Below are positions 1 to 7,111 of a stretch of DNA of 33,462 nt, piece by piece. This DNA is from Olsenella_L sp051876355. GTDB lineage: Bacteria; Actinomycetota; Coriobacteriia; Coriobacteriales; Atopobiaceae. Below the pieces are notes generated by a model, which was given only the letters and a program-made list of their open reading frames with translations, was not told the DNA's origin and did not search any database. The stretch covers positions 1-33,462 of the forward strand of contig JBJEHU010000040.1 in NCBI GenBank assembly GCA_051876355.1, given 5' to 3'. The translations under genes were made by a program, and so were the position numbers. Within the stretch, counting starts at the first letter, position 1. Every line of letters begins with the position of its first letter.

Positions 1-714
1 CGGCTCGTTCATCTGTCCGTAGACCAGGCAGGTCTTGTTGATGACGCCAGATTCGCTCATCTCGAGGTAGAGGTCGGTACCCTCACGGGTACGCTCTCCG
101 ACGCCGGTGAAGACGGACGTGCCGCCGTGCTCCTGTGCCAGGTTGTTGATGAGCTCCTGGATAAGGACGGTCTTGCCGACGCCTGCGCCACCGAAGAGGC
201 CTGTCTTGCCGCCGCGGACGTACGGCTCCAGGAGGTCGATGGCCTTGATGCCGGTCTCGTAGACCTCCATGGTCGTCGTCAGATCCTCGAAGGCAGGTGC
301 CGGACGGTGGATCGGGTAATACGCGAGTCCCTCAGGCATGGGCTTGCCATCGACCGGCTGTCCCATGACGTTCCAGACGCGGCCGAGCGTTGCCTCGCCG
401 ACCGGCATCATCATAGGCTGGCCGGTATCCTTGGCCTTGAGTCCGCGCTGCATGCCGTCGGTCGATGCCATGGCGACCGTACGGACGACGCCGTTCGGAA
501 GCTGGGACTCGACCTCAAGCACCACATGGACCTTGCCCATGGGGGTCTCGCCGTCGACGATGAGGGCGTTGTAGATGTCAGGCACCTGGTCATCGAACGC
601 GACGTCGACGACAGCGCCGACGATGCGCACGACGGTGCCGACACCGGCGCTGTGCTTGCGGTAGTCGCGCGCAAGCGCCTCGAAGTCGACGCTGTTCTTT
701 TCTTGTTCTGCCAT
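1..714 (-). CDS. atpD: ATP synthase F1 beta subunit, 5' part only
   Basis: The catalytic beta subunit of F1 hydrolyses or makes ATP in the cytoplasmic head of the ATP synthase. The window holds the first 238 codons and the reading frame runs off the left edge at ...MNEP. The Walker A loop GGAGVGKT is visible, followed by GERTREG, both typical of beta rather than alpha. The ATG at 714 overlaps the atpG stop by one base (TGATG), which suggests translational coupling, and GGAGGACAACTG precedes it. There is an N-terminal stretch of about 20 residues (MAEQEKNSVDFEALARDYRK) before the usual beta-barrel start (GTVVRIVGAVVDV). It is the last visible gene of the atp operon; atpC would be expected beyond the edge. 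Confidence 0.97.
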   Translation of the reverse strand, partial: MAEQEKNSVDFEALARDYRKHSAGVGTVVRIVGAVVDVAFDDQVPDIYNALIVDGETPMGKVHVVLEVESQLPNGVVRTVAMASTDGMQRGLKAKDTGQPMMMPVGEATLGRVWNVMGQPVDGKPMPEGLAYYPIHRPAPAFEDLTTTMEVYETGIKAIDLLEPYVRGGKTGLFGGAGVGKTVLIQELINNLAQEHGGTSVFTGVGERTREGTDLYLEMSESGVINKTCLVYGQMNEP

Positions 715-1628
715 CAGTTGTCCTCCAATGCGGACGCACCGCCGATGATCTCGTTGAGCTCGGTAGTGATGGAGCCCTGCCTGACGCGGTTGTACATGCG
801 CGAGAGCGACGTGATGACCTCGTTCGCGTTGTCCGTAGCGGACTGCATGGCGCGACGGCGTGCGCCATGCTCTGCTGCGGCGGAGTCAAGCAGCGCGTGG
901 AAGATGACCGTCCGGATGTAGGCCGGCATCAGATATCCAAGCACCTTGGAAGCGGAGGGATCGAACGTGAACTCCGTATAGAGCTCGTGTCCGACGTGCT
1001 CGAGCGCTTCGGGATTGCGCGGCGCGTTAGGGATGACGAGGTCCTCGGTACGCACGGGCAGAAGCTGCTCGGTGACCTTGTCCTGGTCCACCCTGTTGCG
1101 GGCGTGCATGTAGTAGAGCATGACGCGGTCGATCGTCTCGGCCTTGTAGCCATCCATGACGTAGGAGGCAATGCGGTCTGCCTCGTCCATCGTCGGCTCT
1201 GAGGAGATGCCCGTGAAGGACATGACCGGCTCGATGCCGCGGTAGGTGAAGTAGTCCGTGGGCTTCCTGCCGCACGTGATGAGGATGCTCTTCTTGCCCT
1301 GGTGCTTCAGGGCCTCCATCTCATGCTGCACCTCGCGCTGGAGGTTGATGTTGAAGCCTCCGGCAAGGCCGCGGTCGGATGCGATGAGGATGAAGAGGAC
1401 GCACTTCTCCTTGTCGTGCGTGGCAAGAAGCGGCTGCGACAGGTCGACGCCGGCATTGGCGACGTTTGCGAGCATGCGCTTGATTGCATCCTTATAGGGT
1501 GCTGCCTGCTCGGCGCGCTCCAATGCCTTGCGGATCTTGGCGGTGGAGACCATCTCCATCGTCCTCGTGATCTGCATCGTCGCCGTGACGGAGGAGATGC
1601 GCTTGTTTATCTCGCGAAGGTTCGACAT
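714..1628 (-). CDS. atpG: ATP synthase F1 gamma subunit
   Basis: Gamma is the central rotor shaft of F1. The protein has 304 residues, a normal length. The N-terminal helix begins MSNLREINKRISSVTATMQI and continues TMEMVSTAKI. The C-terminal helix contains ASDNANEVI-like and YNRVRQGSITTELNEI sequences, the conserved gamma ends that form the coiled-coil axle. The ATG at 1628 lies 10 bases after the atpA stop, with a modest GAGG upstream. Its TGA stop overlaps the atpD start. It is co-transcribed with the rest of the atp operon. Confidence 0.97.
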   Translation of the reverse strand: MSNLREINKRISSVTATMQITRTMEMVSTAKIRKALERAEQAAPYKDAIKRMLANVANAGVDLSQPLLATHDKEKCVLFILIASDRGLAGGFNINLQREVQHEMEALKHQGKKSILITCGRKPTDYFTYRGIEPVMSFTGISSEPTMDEADRIASYVMDGYKAETIDRVMLYYMHARNRVDQDKVTEQLLPVRTEDLVIPNAPRNPEALEHVGHELYTEFTFDPSASKVLGYLMPAYIRTVIFHALLDSAAAEHGARRRAMQSATDNANEVITSLSRMYNRVRQGSITTELNEIIGGASALEDN

Positions 1629-1638
1629 GTGCCGTGCC

Positions 1639-3249
1639 TCACGCCTTCTCGGTCTCGTCCGTGTCTTCCTCTTCCTTCTTCACGCCGTGCTTCTCGAGGA
1701 AGCTCGCCTTGAAGTGGTCGAGGTGCGTCTTGATCTGGTCGGCCATTGCGTCGGAGATGCGGTTCTTGCGAATCTCCTGGCGGATTCCGTCGTGGCGCGT
1801 GGCCATGTACTGGACCATCTCGTCCCTGAACGGGATGACAAGATCCATATCGAGATCGTCGACGTAGCCTTCCTTGCCTGCGAAGAGCGTGAGCACCTGG
1901 TCAGCGACGTCGAGTGCGGAATAGCGGCCCTGCTTCAGCAGTTCCGTCATGCGCGCGCCATGCTGCAGCTGGTACTGGGTCGTTGCATCCAGGTCGGAGC
2001 CGAACTGGGAGAACGCCTGCTTCTCGCGGTAGTACGCAAGGTCGGAGCGCAGCGTGCCTGCAACCTGCTTCATGGACTTCAGCTGTGCGGAGCCGCCGAC
2101 TCGCGACACCGAGATGCCGACGTCGACTGCAGGGCGCTGGCCCTGGAAGAACAGGTTCGTCTGCAGGTAGATCTGGCCATCCGTGATGGAAATCACGTTC
2201 GTCGGAATGTAGGCCGAGACATCGCCGTCCTGCGTCTCGATAATCGGGAGTGCCGTGAGCGATCCTGCGCCGTTGGCGTCGGAAAGCTTGCAGGCACGCT
2301 CGAGCAGACGAGAGTGCAGATAGAAGATGTCGCCCGGGTAGGCCTCGCGTCCAGGCGGACGATGAAGCGTCAGCGACATCTGACGATAGGCGACAGCCTG
2401 CTTCGACAGGTCATCGTAGACCACGAGCACGTGTCCGCCGGGATGCTCTGCATCTGCGGGATGGCCATGCTCGTCGTTGTACATGAAGTACTCGCCGATG
2501 GCAGCGCCTGCCATAGGAGCGATGTACTGCATAGGGGCAGAATCGGCTGCCGTAGCAGAGACGATGATCGTCTTGTCGAGGACGCCGTGCTGCTTCAGGG
2601 ACTCGCGGATCGATGCAACCGTCGAGGCCTTCTGGCCGATAGCGACGTAGATGCAGATGATGTCCGTGTCCTTCTGGTTCACGATCGTATCGATCGCGAT
2701 GGCGGTCTTGCCCGTCTTGCGGTCGCCGATGATGAGCTCACGCTGGCCACGTCCGATAGGCACCATTGCGTCGACGGCGAGGAGTCCTGTCTGGACAGGC
2801 TCGCAGACCGGTTGGCGCTCCATGATGCCAGGGGCCTTGAACTCGATCGGACGGCGGTGCGTCGTATTGATCGGGCCGAGGCCATCGATCGGCTGGCCGA
2901 GCGGGTTCACGACACGGCCGAGCATCTTGTGGCCGACAGGGATATCCATGACGCGGCCGGTCGTACGGCACTCGTCGCCCTCCTTGATGGAGTCGACATC
3001 GCCGAAGAGGACGGCGCCCACATCGCGCTCGTCGAGGTTCTGTGCCAGACCGTAGACGGTGTGTCCTGTCTCAGAGCTCGTGAACTGCAGAAGCTCGCCT
3101 GCCATGGCGGACTTCAGACCAGAGACGCGGGCAATGCCGTCGCCGACCTGGGTCACGACAGAGGACTCCTGCGTATCCACCGTAGCCGTCACGTCTGCCA
3201 GCTGGCTGCGCAGCTGGGCCATGATGGCTTCGGAGCTGATTTGGCTCAC
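1639..3249 (-). CDS. atpA: ATP synthase F1 alpha subunit
   Basis: Alpha is the non-catalytic nucleotide-binding subunit that alternates with beta in the F1 hexamer. It has 536 residues. The P-loop GDRKTGKTA and the downstream VAIGQKAS, MEYF-like (GEYFMYNDEHG) and DLSKQAVAYRQMSL motifs identify it. The chosen start is a GTG at 3249 that overlaps the atpH TAG stop by one base (TAGTG) and follows a strong GGAGGTGAAGAATA ribosome site. The C-terminus is unusually acidic (KKEEEDTDETEKA), longer than in many homologues. Confidence 0.97.
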   Translation of the reverse strand: MSQISSEAIMAQLRSQLADVTATVDTQESSVVTQVGDGIARVSGLKSAMAGELLQFTSSETGHTVYGLAQNLDERDVGAVLFGDVDSIKEGDECRTTGRVMDIPVGHKMLGRVVNPLGQPIDGLGPINTTHRRPIEFKAPGIMERQPVCEPVQTGLLAVDAMVPIGRGQRELIIGDRKTGKTAIAIDTIVNQKDTDIICIYVAIGQKASTVASIRESLKQHGVLDKTIIVSATAADSAPMQYIAPMAGAAIGEYFMYNDEHGHPADAEHPGGHVLVVYDDLSKQAVAYRQMSLTLHRPPGREAYPGDIFYLHSRLLERACKLSDANGAGSLTALPIIETQDGDVSAYIPTNVISITDGQIYLQTNLFFQGQRPAVDVGISVSRVGGSAQLKSMKQVAGTLRSDLAYYREKQAFSQFGSDLDATTQYQLQHGARMTELLKQGRYSALDVADQVLTLFAGKEGYVDDLDMDLVIPFRDEMVQYMATRHDGIRQEIRKNRISDAMADQIKTHLDHFKASFLEKHGVKKEEEDTDETEKA

Positions 3250-3716
3250 TATTCTTCACCTCCGAGGAAGGATGTAGAAAGCTTCTTCCTGATATTGACG
3301 AGCTGCGCCTTCACGGAAGCATCGTAGCGGTTGCCACGGGCTTCGATGACGATGCCGCCGATGATGGAGGGATCGACACGCTCGACGAGATAGATTGGGG
3401 CCTTGAGGTCCTTCTCCATCTTTGCGTGCACATCTGCCCTCAGCTTGTCGTCCATCGGCACAGCTGTCGTAACCGTGACGGACACGGTCTTGTCATCCTT
3501 GTCGACCAGGGTCTTGTACTGGTGTGCGACATCCTTTACAAGATCGAGGTCATTGTCCTCGCGCATCGCCGTAAGGGTCTCGAGGACCTCGGGCGTGAAC
3601 TTGACGGCATGCTGCCACTGGACAAGGTCGGCGTTGGCTCTTCCCTCGGAGCGCGCCGCATCGAGCAGCGCTCGGGTATAGGCCTCGACCTTCTCCTCAT
3701 CATTCTTGCTTGCCAT
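3249..3716 (-). CDS. atpH: ATP synthase F1 delta subunit (short form)
   Basis: Delta (OSCP) joins the top of F1 to the b-subunit stator. The protein has 155 residues, shorter than the roughly 175-180 usual for bacterial delta. The N-terminal helical domain begins EAYTRALLDAARSEGRA, and the C-terminal hallmark IIGGIVIEARGNRYDASVKAQL is intact, so the family is clear. The shortening lies in the N-terminal and middle part. Its start at 3716 sits 17 bases inside the end of atpF and has only a weak Shine-Dalgarno, so translation probably depends on atpF. It ends by overlapping atpA. Confidence 0.93.
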   Translation of the reverse strand: MASKNDEEKVEAYTRALLDAARSEGRANADLVQWQHAVKFTPEVLETLTAMREDNDLDLVKDVAHQYKTLVDKDDKTVSVTVTTAVPMDDKLRADVHAKMEKDLKAPIYLVERVDPSIIGGIVIEARGNRYDASVKAQLVNIRKKLSTSFLGGEE

Positions 3717-4314
3717 CAGCGTTACCTACTTCCGCAAGGTACTTCTCGGCCAGCTGGCGCTGCTGCTCCTGGCTCAGTCCATCGCCGATGATCTTGCTGG
3801 CGATCTCGACCGAGAGGTCGACGACAGAGCTGGAGATCTCGATCATGGCCTTGTGGCGCTCGGAATCGACCACATCGTGGGCCTTGGCAACCGTTGCAGC
3901 TGCATCTCTCTGGGCCTTGGCAAGCACCTTGGAGCGCTCGGCCTCGGCCTCCTTCTTTGCAGCGGCAACAATCTCGTCGGCCTGGCGGTTCGCATCTGCG
4001 AGACGCTTCTCGAATTCCTTCTTCGTCGCCTCGGCGTCTGCCTTTGCCTTTGCGGCATCGTCCAGATCGCCCTTGATCTTGGCCTCACGGGCATCCATGG
4101 CCTTCAGGACGGAAGGCCATGCGAACTTCGCGAGGACGATCCAGATGATGATGAAGGCGATGCAGGCCGGGATGAACTCTGCCGGCCTCGGCATGAGCAG
4201 TGCCATGCCGCCCGAAGACTCCTCAGCAAACGCCAGAGTCGGGAGCGCAAAGGCGACGACGCCCGCCGCGCTCGCCGCTATACCGCGGAAGAAGCTGTTG
4301 TTCTTCAAATCCAT
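3700..4314 (-). CDS. atpF: ATP synthase Fo b subunit with signal-peptide-like N-terminus
   Basis: The b subunit is the membrane-anchored stator stalk. The chosen start (ATG 4314, MDLKNNSFFRG) follows GAGGGAGCAAT. An upstream in-frame start would add 19 residues and overlap atpE, and it lacks a ribosome site. The 204-residue protein has two hydrophobic segments. The first, at about residues 10-29, ends ALPTLAFA-EE and looks like a signal peptide with a signal peptidase I site. The second, at about 46-66 (FIPACIAFIIIWIVLAKFAW), is the usual b anchor. A long charged Ala/Glu/Lys helix (about 75-190) forms the stalk. The extra N-terminal segment is odd for a b subunit, which normally has a single N-terminal anchor. 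Confidence 0.93.
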   Translation of the reverse strand: MDLKNNSFFRGIAASAAGVVAFALPTLAFAEESSGGMALLMPRPAEFIPACIAFIIIWIVLAKFAWPSVLKAMDAREAKIKGDLDDAAKAKADAEATKKEFEKRLADANRQADEIVAAAKKEAEAERSKVLAKAQRDAAATVAKAHDVVDSERHKAMIEISSSVVDLSVEIASKIIGDGLSQEQQRQLAEKYLAEVGNADGKQE

Positions 4315-4345
4315 ATTGCTCCCTCTTTCCGCTTGCTGGCACTGA

Positions 4346-4534
4346 CTACATAATCGAGACGACGAAGCCAATCAGGCACAGAGCCTCGATGAATGCAGCT
4401 GCCAGGATGAAGACAGTAAAGAGTCGGCCCTGGACCTCGGGCTGGCGAGCCATGCTGTTTGCAACGTTGGCTGCAGAAAGGCCGATACCAAGTGCTGCAC
4501 CAATGACGCAGAGACCGTAGCCAATAACGTTCAC
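4346..4534 (-). CDS. atpE: ATP synthase Fo c subunit
   Basis: The c subunit forms the ion-driven rotor ring. The 62-residue hairpin has a glycine-rich first helix (IGAALGIGLSAANVA), the polar loop ARQPE and a second helix with the ion-binding Glu50 (AAFIEALCLIGFV). Glu is followed by Ala rather than Ser/Thr, and the helix-1 Gln of sodium-type rings is not evident, so proton coupling is the likelier reading; this is inference. It is short (c is commonly 70-90 residues) because of a minimal N-terminus. It starts at a GTG behind an excellent AAAGGAGGAATC site, which fits the high copy number of c. Confidence 0.96.
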   Translation of the reverse strand: MNVIGYGLCVIGAALGIGLSAANVANSMARQPEVQGRLFTVFILAAAFIEALCLIGFVVSIM

Positions 4535-4624
4535 GATTCCTCCTTTGTCATTCGCCAGTCCCTATGGCCGGCGAATACCGAACTATGTACTAGCAGGAAG
4601 TCCCTGCGAGTAACCTCAAAGCAA

Positions 4625-5434
4625 TTATTCTTCCGTGCTCTCGGCGCCGTTGATGTAGACGGCAGAAAGCAGAGTAAAGATATACGCCTGAATGAAGGCG
4701 ATCATGAGCTCGACGCCGTAGATCATGATGAGCAGGATCATCCAAAGGATGGACATGGCGCCCGTGCCGACAGCTGCGGCGGAGATGGCACCGTTGATGA
4801 GAGGCTCCAGGAAGATCGTGCACATGATTGCGAACGTGCCCATGACGACATGGCCTGCGAACATGTTGCAGAAAAGACGGACGGCCAGCGTGATCAGGCG
4901 AAGGAACGTAGAGAAGACTTCGATGATCCAGACGACGACGCGGATCGGAAGCATGAGTCCGGACGGCGCGAGGCTCTTCACATAGCCCCAGAGGCCCTTC
5001 TTGCGCACGCCGACCACGATGAAGTAGCAGAACGACATGAGTGCGATGGCGCCCGTGACGCCGGTCGAGCCGGTGCCCGGCTTCCACGTCGGCAGCATGC
5101 CGATGTAGTTGCCGAAGAGGACGAAGAAGAACAGCGTCGCCAAAAACGGGAAGTGCTTCCTCCACGTGTCGCCGAGCATTGCCTTCGCGATATCGTTGCG
5201 CACGAATTCGATCAGGTACTCGACGGCGTTCACGAAGACGCCGTGCGGCACGAGGCTCGCGGACTGCTTCTTCGTGAAGACGAGAAGCACGATGACGCAG
5301 AGAGCGCACGCGACGAGCATCCAGAACATATAGACGGTCAGGCCGAATGTCGTGTCGCCGACAACCGCAGTCGGATAGAACGTATTGATGAGCTCGCTCA
5401 TCGAATTCGAGACTTCGGCAAAGGCTTCGCCCAC
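4625..5434 (-). CDS. atpB: ATP synthase Fo a subunit
   Basis: The a subunit provides the two half-channels for ions next to the c ring. It has 269 residues and about six membrane spans. The essential arginine is in LAVRLFCNMFAGH, the counterpart of LRLFGNMYAG in other bacteria, and the C-terminal helix has AFIQAYIFTLLSAVYI. The Glu that follows AG in E. coli is His here. The start is a GTG at 5434 with GAAGGGAAG about ten bases upstream. It lies 34 bases after the atpI-like gene and begins the core Fo genes of the operon. Confidence 0.96.
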   Translation of the reverse strand: MGEAFAEVSNSMSELINTFYPTAVVGDTTFGLTVYMFWMLVACALCVIVLLVFTKKQSASLVPHGVFVNAVEYLIEFVRNDIAKAMLGDTWRKHFPFLATLFFFVLFGNYIGMLPTWKPGTGSTGVTGAIALMSFCYFIVVGVRKKGLWGYVKSLAPSGLMLPIRVVVWIIEVFSTFLRLITLAVRLFCNMFAGHVVMGTFAIMCTIFLEPLINGAISAAAVGTGAMSILWMILLIMIYGVELMIAFIQAYIFTLLSAVYINGAESTEE

Positions 5435-5468
5435 GATGACTACTTCCCTTCACTCACATATATCATGC

Positions 5469-5741
5469 TCAGTCCGATGAGACAGCGGAGCGCACTGCTT
5501 CGACGACCCACACAGACAGGAACACGCCTATTGCTGATACCCCAAACATCAGGACATCTTTCGGTTTCTGCACGTATACCATAGCAAAAGCGGCCATCAG
5601 GAGAACGAAGGAGAATGCAAGCGCTCCGAAAGCTTTTCCGAGCCTTGCTTCCGTCTTCTTCCTCCTGACCAGCTCGAGAAGCAAGACGCCCGGCAGCGCC
5701 GCCAGAAGGCCACATATGAGCCCTGCCGCGGTCACGCCCAA
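5469..5741 (-). CDS. AtpI-like small membrane protein, first gene of the ATP synthase operon
   Basis: This is a 90-residue hydrophobic protein with about three membrane segments: roughly residues 3-23, 36-58 and 63-82, with a basic loop RRKKTEARLGKAFG between the first two. Its position directly before atpB and its size match AtpI-type assembly/accessory proteins of the ATP synthase, but sequence conservation in that family is weak, so the assignment rests on context. The start is taken as TTG 5741 because AAGGAGGG lies 7-8 bases before it. A GTG two codons later would be too far from that site. The only recognisable promoter of the operon lies just upstream. Confidence 0.7.
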   Translation of the reverse strand: MGVTAAGLICGLLAALPGVLLLELVRRKKTEARLGKAFGALAFSFVLLMAAFAMVYVQKPKDVLMFGVSAIGVFLSVWVVEAVRSAVSSD

Positions 5742-5772
5742 GCGCTTTCCCTCCTTGCTGCAGCATACGTGC

Positions 5773-5786
5773 TGAAAACGTATTCA
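5773..5786. promoter_or_regulatory. cre-like palindrome overlapping the predicted atp transcription start
   Basis: The sequence TGAAAACGTATTCA sits inside a 16-base near-palindrome (5772-5787). It matches 13 of 14 positions of the catabolite-responsive element consensus TGWNANCGNTNWCA. It lies immediately downstream of the proposed -10 box, a classic repression position for a LacI/CcpA-family protein. That such a regulator acts here is inference. Confidence 0.4.
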
Positions 5787-5787
5787 G

Positions 5788-5816
5788 ACGATATTCGTAC
5801 CCACCGGGAATGTCCA
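5788..5816 (-). promoter_or_regulatory. Candidate sigma70-type promoter of the ATP synthase operon
   Basis: On the minus strand TGGACA (5816-5811) is separated by exactly 17 bases from TATCGT (5793-5788). This gives five of six and four of six matches to the consensus. Transcription would begin near 5781, about 40 bases before the TTG start of the atpI-like gene. No other good promoter is seen between upp and atpB. Confidence 0.5.
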
Positions 5817-5917
5817 CTCATCCGCCGAAACACAGATTTGCACCGCAGTTTCGACACATTTCTGACTTGCGTTCAAAAACGGCGGCATTCCCGACAGGAA
5901 CCGTATCGATTCGTCTC

Positions 5918-6562
5918 TTACTTCGTGCCGTAGATGCGGTCGCCTGCATCTCCCAGGCCCGGCAGGATGTAGGCATCCTTGTTGAGCTCGCGGTCAAGGG
6001 CGCAGGTGTAGAGGCGCACATCCGGGTCGTAGTCGAGGACGGCGTGCACGCCTTCAGGAGCAGAGACGAGCGTGAGCGCACGGATATCCTTCACGCCGGC
6101 ATCCCTCAGGAACTTGATCGCTGCCGTCATCGAGCCGCCGGTGGCAAGCATCGGGTCGACGATCAGGCAGGTACGCTTGTCCACATCGGGCGGGAACTTG
6201 CAGTAATACTGGTGCGGCTCGTGCGTCTCGGGGTCGCGATACATGCCCACATGCCCGACACGTGCAGACGGCACGAGATCGAGGATGCCATCGACCATGC
6301 CCAGTCCTGCACGCAGGATCGGGATGATGGCGACCTTCTTGCCGGCGATGCGCTTGCAGACCGTCTTCTCGAGCGGGGTCTCGACCTCGACGTCCTCGAG
6401 CGGGAAGTCGCGCATGGCCTCATAGCCCTCGAAGATGGCAAGCTCGGTCACGAGCTCGCGGAACTGCTTCGTGCTCGTGTTCTTGTCACGCAGGATGTGG
6501 AGCTTGTGCTGCACGAGCGGGTGGTCGATGATCTGGAAGCGCGGATCTTTGATCTCTGCCAT
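5918..6562 (-). CDS. upp: Uracil phosphoribosyltransferase
   Basis: It salvages uracil with PRPP to give UMP in the cytoplasm. The 214-residue protein carries the PRPP-binding loop LIVDPMLATGGSM and the uracil-binding C-terminus YILPGLGDAGDRIYGTK. The N-terminal HPLVQHKLHILRD and ILRAGLGMVDG are also family hallmarks. ATG 6562 is chosen because GAGGGG lies about nine bases upstream; an in-frame GTG at 6571 overlaps rpiB but would sit on top of that site. It follows rpiB by two bases, so both are co-transcribed. The coupling joins ribose-phosphate supply with base salvage. Confidence 0.96.
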   Translation of the reverse strand: MAEIKDPRFQIIDHPLVQHKLHILRDKNTSTKQFRELVTELAIFEGYEAMRDFPLEDVEVETPLEKTVCKRIAGKKVAIIPILRAGLGMVDGILDLVPSARVGHVGMYRDPETHEPHQYYCKFPPDVDKRTCLIVDPMLATGGSMTAAIKFLRDAGVKDIRALTLVSAPEGVHAVLDYDPDVRLYTCALDRELNKDAYILPGLGDAGDRIYGTK

Positions 6563-6564
6563 AG

Positions 6565-7035
6565 CTAGCACCCCTCAGCGTCGACGCCTGCGAACTTCGG
6601 GTCGTCCTCACGCATGATCTTGCCGACCCTGCGCTCATGCCTTCCGCCGAGGAATTCGGTCTCGAGGAACGTCTTCACGTAGTCCATGTTGTCGGCCAGG
6701 CTCACGAAGCGGCCCGAGAGGCAGATGACATTGGCATTGTTGTGCTGGCGGGCAAGCACGGCGAACTCATGCGACGTGATCGTGACCGCACGCACGCCCG
6801 GCACCTTGTCTGCCGTGATGGCCATGCCGAGGCCCGTGCCGCAGATGAGGACACCGAAGTCGGCCTCTCCTGCTGCGACCTTGCGCGCCACCTTGTCGGC
6901 GTAGTCCGGATAGTCGACGCTGTCGAAGCTCTCTGGCCCGAGATCTTCCACCTCATGGCCCAAAGACTCGATGAACTGCACCATCGGCGGCTTGAAGCCG
7001 TATCCGCCATGGTCGGATGCAATGGCAATGCGCAC
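6565..7035 (-). CDS. rpiB: Ribose-5-phosphate isomerase B
   Basis: RpiB interconverts ribose 5-phosphate and ribulose 5-phosphate. The 156-residue protein begins MRIAIASDHGGYGFK and contains the active-site LICGTGLGMAI with the catalytic Cys, followed by HNNANVICLSGR. These are the standard RpiB/LacAB signatures; the HNNANV and context favour RpiB over galactose-6-phosphate isomerase, which needs two subunits. It starts at GTG 7035 behind AAAGGAGCACGAC and ends two bases before upp. Its product feeds PRPP synthesis, which upp consumes. Confidence 0.93.
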   Translation of the reverse strand: MRIAIASDHGGYGFKPPMVQFIESLGHEVEDLGPESFDSVDYPDYADKVARKVAAGEADFGVLICGTGLGMAITADKVPGVRAVTITSHEFAVLARQHNNANVICLSGRFVSLADNMDYVKTFLETEFLGGRHERRVGKIMREDDPKFAGVDAEGC

Positions 7036-7053
7036 GTCGTGCTCCTTTCGAAG

Positions 7054-7082
7054 GCTATAGTCCCTATCGATTATGGCACCAA
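7054..7082 (-). promoter_or_regulatory. Possible promoter of rpiB-upp
   Basis: Minus-strand TTGGTG (7082-7077) and TATAGC (7059-7054) are spaced by 17 bases. Transcription would start about a dozen bases before the GTG, giving a very short leader that still includes the AAAGGAG site. An alternative -10 (CATAAT, 7075-7070) lacks a good -35. Confidence 0.3.
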
Positions 7083-7111
7083 ACGCGCTGAATCGCTATG
7101 CATGCTCCTGC

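Noticed and set aside
1528..3327. A 599-codon open frame on the plus strand opposite atpA
   Set aside because: It mirrors a certain gene. The strong G/C third-position bias of this genome removes stop codons from the antisense frame. Its composition (Arg, His, Asp, Val rich) is typical of such shadows.
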